Below, piece by piece: positions 39,170-48,472 of a stretch of DNA of 64,000 bases. Both the position numbers and the translations under genes were made by a program. The first letter of the stretch is position 1; each line of letters starts with the position of its first letter. The notes beneath the pieces are model-generated. The model saw nothing but the letters and a program-made list of their open reading frames with translations, was not told where the DNA came from and ran no database searches. Source of the DNA: Sulfomarinibacter sp963733915 (lineage in GTDB: Bacteria; Acidobacteriota; Thermoanaerobaculia; Thermoanaerobaculales; Sulfomarinibacteraceae); contig CAVTEP010000011.1 of NCBI GenBank assembly GCA_963733915.1, positions 558,001 through 622,000 of the forward strand. Direction: 5' to 3'.

Positions 39170-40273
39170 TCAGAGCCGCATCGGCATGAGGACGTAGATG
39201 TACTCCTCAAGGCGGGTGTCGTCCTCGACCGGCACGACCACACACTGGGTGTTGCTGTCCCGCAGCTGGAGCTCGACTGCGTCACACTCGAGCACTTGGA
39301 GTACGTCGATCAGATAGCTCGCGTTGAGTGCGATCTCGAGGCCTTCCCCTTGATAAACGACACTCAGCGTCTCCTCCGCGCTACCGCGATCGTAGCCGAT
39401 GGACGCCAGGGTCAATTCGCCTCCGGAATCAAAGCGAAAACGGACACCGCGAGCTTTTTCGTGGGCCATCAGGCTGACCCGCCGCAGCGACGCCAGAAGC
39501 TCCTTGCGATCGATCCGGGCGCGGCTCGGGTTGTCGCGGACGATGACCCGCTCGTATTGGGGAAACCTGAGCTCGACAATCCGCGACACCAGGGTGCGGT
39601 CGCCCATCAGAAAACCGAGGTGGTTGTCGCCGGTCGAGATGCGCACCTCGTCATCTCCAAAGCGCGAGAATTCCGCCAGGAGTTTGCGCGGAAACAGTTG
39701 CTGTTCGAAGGGAGGCTTGCTGGCCGGCGCCTTCGCCCGCACCATCGCCAGTCGATGGCCGTCGGTGGCTGCGATTTCGATTTCTCCCGGAATCAGTTTA
39801 ATCAAGGCGCCATTGAGCTGAAACTTCGGATCGTCCTTGGTAATGGCAAAGGCGACGCGGTCGAGCATGAGTTGAAACAGACCGAGGGGCAACGCGTAAT
39901 CGCCCGACTCCGGCACCTCCGGTACCGTGGGGTACTCAGATGGATCGGAAACCGCCATTCGGGATTGGAATCGGCCGCAGATGATCTCCACCACCTCACC
40001 GTCCTGACGAAGGGTGAATTCTTCCTCCGGCAGGCTGCGAACGAGGTTTTGAAAAACTTTACTCTCGAGCGTTATCCGACCACCACTGTGAACTGCAGCC
40101 GGACACTCGGTAACGATGGTCATATCGAGGTCGGTCGCCACCATCCGCAACCTGTTTTCTTCCGCCTCGGCGAGAATGCTGGAGAGAATTGGAATCGTCG
40201 TGCGATGTTCGACAACACCCTGCAGGATCGAGAGCTCCTGAAGAACCAGGTTGCGTTGCAGTTTAAGTTCCAT
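39170..40273 (-). CDS. dnaN: DNA polymerase III beta clamp
   Basis: The 367-residue sliding clamp has the three-domain pattern, starting MELKLQRNLVLQELSILQGVVEHRTTIPILSSIL, with VSDPSEYPTVPEV, LIPGEIEIAATDGHRLAMV and the C-terminal VVVPVEDD...YIYVLMPMRL. It forms a ring tethering the replicase and many partners. A TGATCAGTA region and oriC candidate lie upstream toward dnaA. Confidence 0.97.
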   Translation of the reverse strand: MELKLQRNLVLQELSILQGVVEHRTTIPILSSILAEAEENRLRMVATDLDMTIVTECPAAVHSGGRITLESKVFQNLVRSLPEEEFTLRQDGEVVEIICGRFQSRMAVSDPSEYPTVPEVPESGDYALPLGLFQLMLDRVAFAITKDDPKFQLNGALIKLIPGEIEIAATDGHRLAMVRAKAPASKPPFEQQLFPRKLLAEFSRFGDDEVRISTGDNHLGFLMGDRTLVSRIVELRFPQYERVIVRDNPSRARIDRKELLASLRRVSLMAHEKARGVRFRFDSGGELTLASIGYDRGSAEETLSVVYQGEGLEIALNASYLIDVLQVLECDAVELQLRDSNTQCVVVPVEDDTRLEEYIYVLMPMRL

Positions 40274-40516
40274 CAGTTGCCCTTTCTTATGACGACTCCG
40301 TACTGATCAAGCGAAAATATAGCATGAATCATCATCGTCGTCGAGGGTGTGGAAACTGTGGCTGAATTATGGAAAACGTTTATTTTTAGATATTTACGAT
40401 TGACTTTCAGGTTGTTACAAATGGTTCTGAAAGGTTGCGGAGGGCTGTGGAAAAGATCGGTTTTCCACAGCCCTCCGCAGGCTGCGAATCGACGTTGCAC
40501 TCGAGCCGTGTGGAAA
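40274..40516. other. Candidate replication origin (oriC) between dnaN and dnaA
   Basis: This 243-bp noncoding gap holds DnaA-box-like 9-mers: TTTTCCACA at 40461-40469 and its reverse at 40446-40454 (head to head inside a 19-bp palindrome, 40436-40479). Reverse-strand variants lie at 40348-40356, 40368-40376 and 40509-40517. An AT-rich stretch at about 40361-40405 is a candidate unwinding site in an otherwise GC-rich chromosome. Flanking dnaA and dnaN fit a bacterial origin. The palindrome could also terminate dnaA transcription. Confidence 0.7.
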
Positions 40517-41812
40517 TCACACGAAGTGTTCACGGAAGGAGGTCAGGGTCGCGTCAAAGTCCGGATTTGATTGGCGCATCTTCTGAACGCTGTCCACGGC
40601 GTACATGACCGTCGAATGATGCTTCGAAAAAATCCGCCCAATTTCTGGGAAGCTGAGCTCAAGGAGGTTTCGGATGAGGTACATCGCTACCTGGCGCGGG
40701 AGGGCTATCGAGCGGCGGTTCGAGCGACCTTTGACGTCAGCCACGCGCACTCCGTAGTGCTGAGCTACGAACCGGACGATATCCGATGGCGATGTTGCAC
40801 GCTCGTCCGGCAGCAGCTCGTAAAGAGCGAGGCGAACAACGTCGACGGTGATCTTCGAGTTCTTCAGTTGCGCATAGGCGATCGTTCGGTTGAGGCAGCC
40901 CTCGAGCTCGCGGACATTGTTTTGCACTCGCCGCGATATGAAGAGCACCACGTCCTCTGGAAGCTCACGACCGACGGCCCGGGCCTTTTCACGAAGGATG
41001 GCGCAGCGGGTTTCGAGATCCGGTGGCTGGATGTCGGCGATAAGGCCTTGGAGAAACCTTGACCTCAGTCGTTCCTCGAGCCCCGGAATGTCGGCCGGCC
41101 TCGCGTCGGAGGTGAACACCACCTGACGACCCGTGGATTGGAGTGTGTTGAAGGTGTGAAAGAACTCCTCCTGAGTTCGCTCCTTGCCGGCGATGAACTG
41201 GATGTCATCGAGGAGCAACAGGTCGACATTCCGAAAAGTCTGCCGAAACGCTTCCATTTGTTTTCGGCGGATGCAGTTGATGAGCTCGTTGACGAACTGC
41301 TCGGTGGTCATGTAGGCGACCTTGAATCGGGGAGCCTTGTCAGCCAGGCGGTTGGCGATGGCGTGCAACAGGTGGGTCTTGCCGAGCCCCGAGCCGCCAT
41401 AAAGGTAGAGCGGATTGTAGGTCCTGCCGGGGCGGTCCGCAACAGCCTCCGCCGCTGCCGCCGCAAACTGGTTCGAGGTCCCGATGATGAAGCGCTCGAA
41501 GGTGAAAATCGGATTGAACGGATGGGTCGAGATGGTGGTCGCTGCCGCATCGGTGCCCCTGACCGGACCAGCGGCCCCCGCCTGTCGGCTGATGAGGACC
41601 CGGAATTCGGGGCCGAAGTGGCTGCGAGCGACGGTCTCGATGTCCCGCAGAAGGTGATCGCGAACCCAATCGCTGACGATCGCGTTGTCGGTGGTCAAGG
41701 TCAGGGCGGCGTCCGACTTTTCGAGCACCGTCAGCGGTTCGATCCAGGTCGCGTACTCTTCCTCGCCCATCATTTGTCGAAGGTTGGGTTGGAGGCGTTG
41801 CCAGCGGTCCAT
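40517..41812 (-). CDS. dnaA: Chromosomal replication initiator DnaA
   Basis: The 431-residue initiator has an N-terminal helicase-loading domain (1-75), a short linker, the AAA+ core with Walker A GGSGLGKTHLLHAI and Walker B LLLLDDIQFI, and a C-terminal DnaA-box binding domain with the signature REIVRFVAQHYGV-like SPSDIVRFVAQ and SKHHSTVMYAVDSV. Domain II is short. It is divergent from rpmH. A TAGCTT -10-like hexamer (41819-41824, minus strand) would put transcription start on the ATG. Confidence 0.97.
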   Translation of the reverse strand: MDRWQRLQPNLRQMMGEEEYATWIEPLTVLEKSDAALTLTTDNAIVSDWVRDHLLRDIETVARSHFGPEFRVLISRQAGAAGPVRGTDAAATTISTHPFNPIFTFERFIIGTSNQFAAAAAEAVADRPGRTYNPLYLYGGSGLGKTHLLHAIANRLADKAPRFKVAYMTTEQFVNELINCIRRKQMEAFRQTFRNVDLLLLDDIQFIAGKERTQEEFFHTFNTLQSTGRQVVFTSDARPADIPGLEERLRSRFLQGLIADIQPPDLETRCAILREKARAVGRELPEDVVLFISRRVQNNVRELEGCLNRTIAYAQLKNSKITVDVVRLALYELLPDERATSPSDIVRFVAQHYGVRVADVKGRSNRRSIALPRQVAMYLIRNLLELSFPEIGRIFSKHHSTVMYAVDSVQKMRQSNPDFDATLTSFREHFV

Positions 41813-41847
41813 CGTAGTAAGCTAGCACACATCGGGGCGGTAGTCGC

Positions 41848-41876
41848 TTGACACCCGGTGTGCGCTGCGATAACGT
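41848..41876 (+). promoter_or_regulatory. Promoter of the rpmH-rnpA-yidC operon
   Basis: A perfect TTGACA (41848-41853) and TAACGT (41871-41876) are separated by 17 bases, about 26 bases of leader before rpmH's ATG, with GGGAAGAGAG as a ribosome site. Confidence 0.65.
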
Positions 41877-41908
41877 GACGCGCCCGCAATTTGGGAAGAG
41901 AGAAGACC

Positions 41909-42043
41909 ATGAAAAGAACGTTTCAGCCCAACCAGCGCAAGCGCAAGAAAACCCACGGATTCCGGGTCCGCATGCGGTCCAAGGGTGGCCGGAGGGTGCT
42001 CGGTGCGCGCCGCCGCAAGGGGCGCAAGCGGCTTGCCGCCTGA
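41909..42043 (+). CDS. rpmH: 50S ribosomal protein bL34
   Basis: The 44-residue basic protein MKRTFQPNQRKRKKTHGFR followed by RMRSKGGRRVLGARRRKGRKRLAA is an almost canonical L34. It heads the rightward operon from the origin and its end overlaps the start of rnpA, as in several bacteria. Confidence 0.97.
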   Translation: MKRTFQPNQRKRKKTHGFRVRMRSKGGRRVLGARRRKGRKRLAA

Positions 42044-42440
42044 GCGGCGCCGCCGTTTTCCAGCAGCCTTTCGGCTCAAACGGAGGGCCGATTTTCAAAG
42101 GGTCTACAGACACGGCGTCCGGGTAACCGGGCAGCACCTCGTGTTGTTTTTGCTGGCGGCAGAGGGGCAGGAAGGACGGTTCGGCGTGACGGCCTCCCGG
42201 CGAGTTGGCGGCGCGGTCGTGCGCAGCCGATGCAAACGACGGCTGCGAGAGTTGTACCGTGTCCACCGGCCGGCGATAGATCGTCTCCCCAACGATATTG
42301 ATGTTGTCGCCAACGCAACACGCGGCTGCGCCACGGCGAGCTGGGATGATCTCGAGCGCGAATTCGTAGACTGTGTCCAGCGGGCGATAGCGCTCGCGGC
42401 CAACCGGGATCGCGGCGCGGCGCGGCCGCGCCGCCCATAA
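42033..42440 (+). CDS. rnpA: Ribonuclease P protein component
   Basis: The ~135-residue basic protein cofactor of RNase P has FRLKRRADFQRVYRHGVR, GRFGVTASRRVGGAVVRSRCKRRLRELYR (the RNR motif) and DIDVVANATRGCATASWDDLEREF. The start is uncertain: TTG at 42033 overlaps rpmH by 11 bases with AAGGGG upstream. A GTG at 42003 or an ATG at 41985 would give longer N-terminal extensions buried in rpmH. Confidence 0.9.
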   Translation: MPPERRRRFPAAFRLKRRADFQRVYRHGVRVTGQHLVLFLLAAEGQEGRFGVTASRRVGGAVVRSRCKRRLRELYRVHRPAIDRLPNDIDVVANATRGCATASWDDLEREFVDCVQRAIALAANRDRGAARPRRP

Positions 42441-42462
42441 GGCGCGGGAAAGAGTCGACCGG

Positions 42463-44112
42463 ATGGAGAAGAGATTACTCCTGGCGTTTGTGTTGTCGGC
42501 TGCGATTCTCCTTGCCTGGTCGGTGATTTTTCCGCCGCCACAGCAGCCACCACGCCCCGCCGAAACCACCACCGCGACTCCCCAAGGCGCCACGCCCGTA
42601 GCCGAAGACGGCGCAGGAGCCGAGCTGAAACCGACCGCGCCGGCGGTCCCCGACCACGCGGCGGGCGAGATCACCGAAGCGACCATGGAAGAATCGGTGG
42701 AGCTCAGCAACGACGTCGTGACGGTCGTGCTGAGCAATCGCGGTGCCGCGGTGACTTCGTACCGGCTGCACGACTATGACGGCGACGCCGGCGCTCCGCT
42801 TGATCTCGTGCAGACCGTGCCGCTGCCCGAGAACGCCTTTCCGCTGCAGCTGATCTCTGCCACCGGACCGGACCGCGCCCTCTACGCGGTCGAGCGGTTA
42901 GAGGCCGGCGCCATCTTCAAATGGTCCGACGGGCGGGGCAATGCGGCGATGAAGACGATCGCGCTGAGCGGCGCCGGGTATGGGCTTGAGGTCGAGATCG
43001 CGGCGAGCGGAGAGCTCGCCGGAGCCGCGGTCAGTGTCGGCACGGGGATGCGGGATCTCGATGAGGTTGAACAGAACAACCGGCTCGCCCTGTGGGGCGA
43101 GGGCGTCGTCATGGCCGACGGCGAGATCGAGCGCTTCAAGCGAAAAAAGGCCAAGGAGGCGCTCGTCCTGGCGCCCGCCCAGGTCGGCTTCGTGGGCTTC
43201 GAGGACGCCTACTTTCTGAACCTCCTCCGCCCCGCGACCCCGGTTGGCCAGCTGCGGATAGAACCGCTGGAGTTTCCGGTCGGAGACGGCGACAACCTGC
43301 GGGTACTGCGCATCTCCATGGTCCCGCAAGGGGGAGTACTGCGCGGTCAGCTATTGGGCGCGCCCAAGGAGTACGATCTCCTACAGAAGATCGATCGCGG
43401 CGTCGAGGGGACCCTGGATTTCGGGTTCTTCGGACCGATCTCGGTCTTTTTCCTCAAGGCGCTGCGTTGGATCTACGGCCACGTCGGCAACTACGGCGTC
43501 GCGATCATTCTCCTCACGCTTGGAATCCGAATCCTGCTCTTCCCGCTGATGCACACTTCGACGGTATCGATGCGCAAGATGGCGCGGGTCCAGCCAAAGG
43601 TGAAGGAGATTCAGGCAAAGCACAAGAAGAAGAAGAGCGACCCGCAGGCGCGGGCCAAGATGAATCAGGAAATGATGGCGCTGTACAAGGAGGAAGGCGT
43701 CAACCCGATGGCGGGGTGCCTCCCCCTGTTGGTGCAGCTTCCCCTTCTGTGGGCCCTGTACAAGCTCTTCCTGAACGCCATCGAACTCCGCCATGCGCCG
43801 TTTTACCTGTGGATCACCGATCTGTCGGCAAAGGACCCGCTGTATGTGACGCCGATTCTGATGACCGCCACGATGTGGTTGCAGCAGCGCCTCGCTCCCC
43901 AGGCCGGCGATCCACAGCAACAACGACTGATGCGGATGATGCCACTGATATTCGGCATCATGTTTCTCCAGTTCCCCTCGGGGCTCGTCCTCTATTGGTT
44001 GGCCAACAACGTGATCACCATCTTGCAGCAGGAGATCACGCTCAATCTGGTGGGGGAGCGCAAGTTCGGCAGTCGCTTCAGACGCGGGAAGGCTAAGGGC
44101 AAGAAGGGATGA
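42463..44112 (+). CDS. yidC: Membrane protein insertase YidC
   Basis: The 549-residue Gram-negative-type insertase has an N-terminal signal-anchor (about 5-22), a Pro/Ala linker, a periplasmic beta-sandwich domain (about 70-325), and a C-terminal five-helix insertase core with SMRKMARVQPKVKEIQAKHKKKK, NPMAGCLPLLVQLPLLWALYKLF and FPSGLVLYWLANNVITILQQ. The large periplasmic domain supports an outer-membrane organism. A yidD gene is absent between rnpA and yidC. It overlaps khpB by ATGA. Confidence 0.97.
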   Translation: MEKRLLLAFVLSAAILLAWSVIFPPPQQPPRPAETTTATPQGATPVAEDGAGAELKPTAPAVPDHAAGEITEATMEESVELSNDVVTVVLSNRGAAVTSYRLHDYDGDAGAPLDLVQTVPLPENAFPLQLISATGPDRALYAVERLEAGAIFKWSDGRGNAAMKTIALSGAGYGLEVEIAASGELAGAAVSVGTGMRDLDEVEQNNRLALWGEGVVMADGEIERFKRKKAKEALVLAPAQVGFVGFEDAYFLNLLRPATPVGQLRIEPLEFPVGDGDNLRVLRISMVPQGGVLRGQLLGAPKEYDLLQKIDRGVEGTLDFGFFGPISVFFLKALRWIYGHVGNYGVAIILLTLGIRILLFPLMHTSTVSMRKMARVQPKVKEIQAKHKKKKSDPQARAKMNQEMMALYKEEGVNPMAGCLPLLVQLPLLWALYKLFLNAIELRHAPFYLWITDLSAKDPLYVTPILMTATMWLQQRLAPQAGDPQQQRLMRMMPLIFGIMFLQFPSGLVLYWLANNVITILQQEITLNLVGERKFGSRFRRGKAKGKKG

Positions 44113-44705
44113 GCAACCGGAACACCTTTCGGGGAGGGAGCCTCGATGAGGCGCTGAGCGCGGCATGTGAGGGTCTCCGATCGCGGCTTGAAGAACTCCA
44201 CTACGAGGTCGTCGACGGGGCTGAGGGCGACGTCCAGGTTGAAGCTGAAGTCGATCCGATGGCAGTGCTCGGGCTTTTTCTTTCGGAGACCTTTCGCGGC
44301 GGCGGCCTCGATATTACCGCCCGGTTGGCGGATCGCGACGACGCGCTCGAGGGCGAGCTCTCGGGCAATGACATGGGGTTGTTGACGGCCTCGGGCGGGC
44401 GCGGGCTGGATGCCCTTCAGTACCTGTGTAATCGCGTCCTCAACCGTCGGCTTCAGGATCATCTCCCCGTGCACCTCGACAGCGACGGCTTCAAGGAGCG
44501 GCGCGCCCACAAGCTCCAGGAGCGGGCCGAGGCTGCGGCGGACGAGGCGTTGCGGCGCGGGGCGCCCGTGACCCTGGGGCCCCTGACGCCGGCGGCGCGA
44601 CGGGAGATCCATCTCGCGCTCGCGGATGACCCCGGCGTGGAAACCGACTCCGATGGTGAAGGCTTTCTCAAGCGAATTGTCATCCGCCCTCGTCGGAGGC
44701 GCTGA
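44109..44705 (+). CDS. khpB: Jag/KhpB RNA-binding protein
   Basis: The 198-residue protein has an N-terminal Jag-N-like segment (about 5-50, with a Leu-rich helix), a divergent KH domain (about 60-130, LDALQYLCNRVLNRR), and a C-terminal R3H domain (about 135-198) with LGPLTPAARREIHLALADDPGVETDSDGE. It binds RNA and affects cell envelope functions in other bacteria. It overlaps yidC and mnmE. Confidence 0.92.
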   Translation: MSNRNTFRGGSLDEALSAACEGLRSRLEELHYEVVDGAEGDVQVEAEVDPMAVLGLFLSETFRGGGLDITARLADRDDALEGELSGNDMGLLTASGGRGLDALQYLCNRVLNRRLQDHLPVHLDSDGFKERRAHKLQERAEAAADEALRRGAPVTLGPLTPAARREIHLALADDPGVETDSDGEGFLKRIVIRPRRRR

Positions 44706-46002
44706 CACCATCGTTGCCCGTGCGACCCCGGCCGGCCGAGGCGCATTGGCGGTGATCCGGGTCAGTGGGCCGCTGACGGAAGCGCTTGCGAGCCGGGTTT
44801 GCGTCGGCTTCTCATACGCGGAGGGGTGGCAGGCACAGCTGACCGGGGTCCGTGATGCCGAGGGCGAATTGGTGGAGCGCGCGGTTGCGGTTTCCTTTCC
44901 TGCGCCGCGGTCATACACCGGAGAGGACATGCTGGAGTTGACGGTCCACGGCTCGCCGTATCTGGTGGAAACCGTCCTCGAGGCCTTCATAGCCGGCGGT
45001 GCGCGGCCGGCGGCCCCGGGCGAGTTCACCCGCCGGGCGGTCGCCAACGGCAAGATGGATCTGGTGCAAGCGGAAGCCGTGCGGGACCTGGTGGCCGCGG
45101 ATACCGCGTGGCAGCTCCGGAACGCCCGTGAGCAGAGGGTTGGGCGGCTGTCGAAGGATATTGGCGCGGTTCGCGATGGGTTGCTGTCGTTGTTCGCAAT
45201 TGTCGAGGCGGCCATCGATTACGAGGCACAGGGGATCGCGGTGCCGAGCACCGACATCGCCATCCGGTGTGACGGCTGTCGCCGACAGCTCGCGGGACTG
45301 ATGGCGACGGCGAAGGCCGGTGAGAGGATTCGCGATGGGTTGCGGGTCGTGATTCTTGGTCGACCGAACGCTGGCAAGTCTACTCTTTTCAATAGTTTAT
45401 GCGGAAGCGAGCGAGCCATCGTCTCGCCGGAACCCGGCACCACCAGAGACCTTGTCGAAGCCGAATTCGAGCTTGACGGGGTGCGAATGGTCCTCCAGGA
45501 CACGGCTGGATTGCGCGCGGGTGGCGGCGAGGTCGAGGCCGAAGGTCACCGGCGAGCGGTCGCGGCCGTCGCTGCCGCGGACCTCGCGGTCGTGCTGTGG
45601 TCGACGGACGACGCCAGTGTTCTTGATCTCGAAGAGCTGCCGGTAGAGGTTCCGGCCATCCGTGTCCGGTCGAAGGCCGATCTCGAGTGCAGTCGTGCGG
45701 CGGACGATTGGCTTCCGGTGTCGTGCCACACGGGCGCCGGGCTGGCCGCGCTGCGAGCGGAGCTGGCCGCCCGCGCCGTCCGGGATGTTGCGGACCTCGG
45801 CGGCGCGGTGGCGATCGGCGCCCGGCACCGGCACGCCCTCGAGGCGGCGGCGCGGGAGCTTGACGGATGTGATCCGGTGCGGCCGGAGCTGGCGGCGGAG
45901 GCGGTGCGGTGGGCGCTTCGGGCGGTGGATGAGCTGATTGGCGAGGTCGGCGCCGAGGATGTGCTCGACCAGGTCTTCAGCACATTCTGTGTCGGGAAAT
46001 AG
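44653..46002 (+). CDS. mnmE: tRNA modification GTPase MnmE
   Basis: With MnmG it installs cmnm5 on U34 of several tRNAs. The ~449-residue protein has a THF-binding N-domain (TIVARATPAGRGALAVIRVSG, SYTGEDMLEL), a central helical domain with FTRRAVANGKMDLVQAEAV, an inserted G domain (GRPNAGKSTLFNSL, PGTTRDLVEAEF, DTAG), and a C-terminal CVGK in place of CIGK, with the functional Cys kept. The exact start is uncertain: ATG 44653 lies inside khpB and other starts (44626, TTG 44677) are possible. Confidence 0.94.
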   Translation: MVKAFSSELSSALVGGADTIVARATPAGRGALAVIRVSGPLTEALASRVCVGFSYAEGWQAQLTGVRDAEGELVERAVAVSFPAPRSYTGEDMLELTVHGSPYLVETVLEAFIAGGARPAAPGEFTRRAVANGKMDLVQAEAVRDLVAADTAWQLRNAREQRVGRLSKDIGAVRDGLLSLFAIVEAAIDYEAQGIAVPSTDIAIRCDGCRRQLAGLMATAKAGERIRDGLRVVILGRPNAGKSTLFNSLCGSERAIVSPEPGTTRDLVEAEFELDGVRMVLQDTAGLRAGGGEVEAEGHRRAVAAVAAADLAVVLWSTDDASVLDLEELPVEVPAIRVRSKADLECSRAADDWLPVSCHTGAGLAALRAELAARAVRDVADLGGAVAIGARHRHALEAAARELDGCDPVRPELAAEAVRWALRAVDELIGEVGAEDVLDQVFSTFCVGK

Positions 46003-46004
46003 CG

Positions 46005-47870
46005 ATGGCGGACGCTGACCTGATCGTGGTTGGTGCGGGCCATGCCGGCTGCGAAGCGGCCGCGGCGGCGGCGAGGATGGGGGCCTCAGTCGTTCTTCTC
46101 ACCCTGCACCGGCGCACGGTAGCGCAGATGCCGTGCAACCCCGCCATCGGCGGCATCGGCAAGGGACACCTGGTGGCGGAGATCGATGCACTCGGTGGCC
46201 TTCAGGGCTGGGCTGCGGACCGCGCCGGGATCCAGTTCAAGATTCTCAACCGCTCGCGGGGGCCGGCGGTCTGGGGTCCGCGGGCGCAATGTGACAAGGC
46301 GGCCTACCACCGGATCATGCGGCGGGTGGTGGAGAGGATGCCCGGGGTGCGGTTGGTCGAGGCGGAGGTCGAGGGCCTGCTGGTGGCCGGCGGGAGAGTG
46401 ACCGGGGTGAGGCTGGCGGAGGGTCGGGCGATGACGGCCGGAGCGGTGATCCTCACTACCGGCACCTTCCTGGGCGGGCTGCTCCACACGGGGAGCGACC
46501 GACGGCCGGGGGGGCGCTTGGGCGAGCGGCCGAGCACGGCGCTTGGTAAGGCGCTGGCGGCACTCGGACTCGAGCTGCGGCGATTCAAGACCGGCACTCC
46601 GCCGCGGTTGGCGCGCGCGAGCCTCGACTACGGGAGGCTCGAAATCCAGCCGGGCGATGACGATCCGCGGCCGTTTTCGTGGCGGACGCGGAGAGTTCGC
46701 AACCGCGGGGTCTGTTGGGTGACCAGGACCTCACCCGCGGTACAGACGATCATCATCGAAAACCTCCATCGGTCGCCGCTGTACTCGGGCGCCATTGGTG
46801 GCATCGGGCCGCGGTACTGCCCTTCGATCGAGGACAAGGTGGTGCGTTTCCCACACCACGAGCGCCACACCGTGTTCCTCGAACCGGAGGGCGTCGATAA
46901 CGACAGCATCTATGTCAACGGTCTGTCGACAAGCCTGCCGGCCGATGTGCAGGAGGCCATCGTCCACAGCGTCGAAGGTCTCGAGAAGGCGGTTTTTCTG
47001 CAGTACGGCTATGCCGTCGAGTATGACGTGGTGGCGCCGCGCCAGGTAGCCCGGAACCTCGAATGCCAGAGCCTGCCGGGGCTGTTTGTCGCCGGGCAAC
47101 TGCTGGGCACGTCGGGGTATGAGGAAGCGGCGGCCCTCGGCCTGCTGGCCGGGATCAACGCTGTCCGCAGGTTGCGCGGACGCGCGCCGTATATTCCCGG
47201 CCGGGAGGACGCCTATCTCGGGGTGTTGGTCGATGACGTGAGTGGGCGCGACCACCGAGAGCCCTATCGCATGTTCACCTCGCGGGCGGAGTCCCGCCTG
47301 CTACTCGGGGTAGATTCCGCGCGCGAGCGGTTGATGGCCGAGGGCCACCGGTTGGGGCTGGTGCGAACAGCGGCGTTTCACGTGGAACGCGCGCGCTGGC
47401 GGGCCCGGCGGGCGGCGCGCGTCGCCCTCGGAGCCGAGCGCCTCAACCCGGATGCCGCAACCCGCGCCGCGGTGCGCGCGGTCGCCGGGATCGAGCTCAC
47501 CGCCCCCTCCACATGGGCACAAATACTGCGCCGCGACGATGTCGACGCGGCAAGGATCGCATCTGAAATCGAGGCCCTGGCCGAGTTGTCCGGCGAAGAC
47601 CGCCGGGTGGTGATCGGCCTCCTCCGCTACGATGGGTACCTCGCCCGCCAGGAGCGCGAGCGGCTTCGCTTGCGGCGGCTGCGCCACATCGCGATCCCGG
47701 ACAACCTCAACCTGGCCGGTGTGCCCGGGATCTCGCGCGAAGTGGCGGAGGCGATGGCGGCCGATCGACCACGAACCCTCGCTGACGCAGAGCGCGTGCC
47801 GGGGATGACACCGGCCGCGATAGCCGTTCTCGCCGGTCATCTCGCCCGCCGCGGTCGCGCGGGTTCATGA
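46005..47870 (+). CDS. mnmG: tRNA uridine-5-carboxymethylaminomethyl modification enzyme MnmG
   Basis: The 621-residue FAD protein partners MnmE. It shows the FAD motif LIVVGAGHAGCEAAAAAARMG, CNPAIGGIGKGHLVAEIDALGG, RGPAVWGPRAQCDK, YCPSIEDKVVRF and the C-terminal helical domain with YDGYLARQERE. It lies 2 bases after mnmE and overlaps rsmG by ATGA. A near-consensus parS sequence occurs inside it at 47375-47388. Confidence 0.97.
   Translation: MADADLIVVGAGHAGCEAAAAAARMGASVVLLTLHRRTVAQMPCNPAIGGIGKGHLVAEIDALGGLQGWAADRAGIQFKILNRSRGPAVWGPRAQCDKAAYHRIMRRVVERMPGVRLVEAEVEGLLVAGGRVTGVRLAEGRAMTAGAVILTTGTFLGGLLHTGSDRRPGGRLGERPSTALGKALAALGLELRRFKTGTPPRLARASLDYGRLEIQPGDDDPRPFSWRTRRVRNRGVCWVTRTSPAVQTIIIENLHRSPLYSGAIGGIGPRYCPSIEDKVVRFPHHERHTVFLEPEGVDNDSIYVNGLSTSLPADVQEAIVHSVEGLEKAVFLQYGYAVEYDVVAPRQVARNLECQSLPGLFVAGQLLGTSGYEEAAALGLLAGINAVRRLRGRAPYIPGREDAYLGVLVDDVSGRDHREPYRMFTSRAESRLLLGVDSARERLMAEGHRLGLVRTAAFHVERARWRARRAARVALGAERLNPDAATRAAVRAVAGIELTAPSTWAQILRRDDVDAARIASEIEALAELSGEDRRVVIGLLRYDGYLARQERERLRLRRLRHIAIPDNLNLAGVPGISREVAEAMAADRPRTLADAERVPGMTPAAIAVLAGHLARRGRAGS
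47375..47388. promoter_or_regulatory. Near-consensus parS site inside mnmG
   Basis: GTTTCACGTGGAAC differs at one position from the parS core GTTTCACGTGAAAC. It lies 1.1 kb from a perfect site in the same region, so ParB may bind both. Confidence 0.5.
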
Positions 47871-48472
47871 GCGCGCTGGCAGAATACGAGGCCCTCCTGG
47901 CGCCCTACGGCGAGCGGTGGGCGGTGGAGCGCCTCGCCCGCTATGCTGGAATCCTGGAAAAGTGGTCCAGGCGACATAACCTCGTACGTTTTTCCAGCCG
48001 GGAGGAGCTTGTCAAGAGACACCTCGTGGATGCCCTGGCCGGCGCTCCTCTGTTGGCCGGAACCGGGCGTCTGCTCGATGTCGGTAGCGGTGCCGGCCTT
48101 CCCGGAGTGCCGCTGCTGGCCGTCAATCCAGGGTGGTCCGGGGTGCTCCTCGAGCCGCGGCAGAAACGGTGGGCCTTTCTTCGTACGGTGATCCGCGAGC
48201 TTGGTCTGGCGGCGACGGTCGAGCGCGCCCGCTATCAGGACTTCGGTGGGGAAGCCGTATTTGACCGCATCACAGCGCGCGCCCTTGGAGGATACCCCGA
48301 GCTCATCACCTGGGCACGCCCGCGCTTGGCGCCCGAAGGCGAGGTGCTGGTGTGGACCACGGACGAGGGTGTCGCCGAGCTCGAAAGGGTGACGGGCTGG
48401 CGTGTGTTAAGCTCGCCGTTACCCGACTGCGATCGGGGCCGACTCGCTCGGCTGCAGCCAAGTTTCACGTGA
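47867..48472 (+). CDS. rsmG: 16S rRNA (guanine527-N7)-methyltransferase RsmG
   Basis: The 201-residue SAM-dependent enzyme modifies G527 of 16S rRNA. It has KWSRRHNLVRFSSREELVKRHLVDAL, the SAM loop LLDVGSGAGLPGVPL, RQKRWAFLRTV and DRITARALGGYPELITWARPRLAPEGEVLVW. It follows mnmG with ATGA overlap and precedes parAB, the standard origin-proximal order. Its final codons are part of a perfect parS core. Confidence 0.95.
   Translation: MSALAEYEALLAPYGERWAVERLARYAGILEKWSRRHNLVRFSSREELVKRHLVDALAGAPLLAGTGRLLDVGSGAGLPGVPLLAVNPGWSGVLLEPRQKRWAFLRTVIRELGLAATVERARYQDFGGEAVFDRITARALGGYPELITWARPRLAPEGEVLVWTTDEGVAELERVTGWRVLSSPLPDCDRGRLARLQPSFT

Noticed and set aside
41813..41908. The dnaA-rpmH gap as the origin
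   Set aside because: Only 96 bp, no DnaA boxes and no AT-rich stretch; it holds a strong rpmH promoter instead. The dnaN-dnaA gap fits better.
41340..42737. A 465-codon minus-strand frame across dnaA, rpmH, rnpA and yidC
   Set aside because: It covers four well-supported genes in other frames and resembles none.
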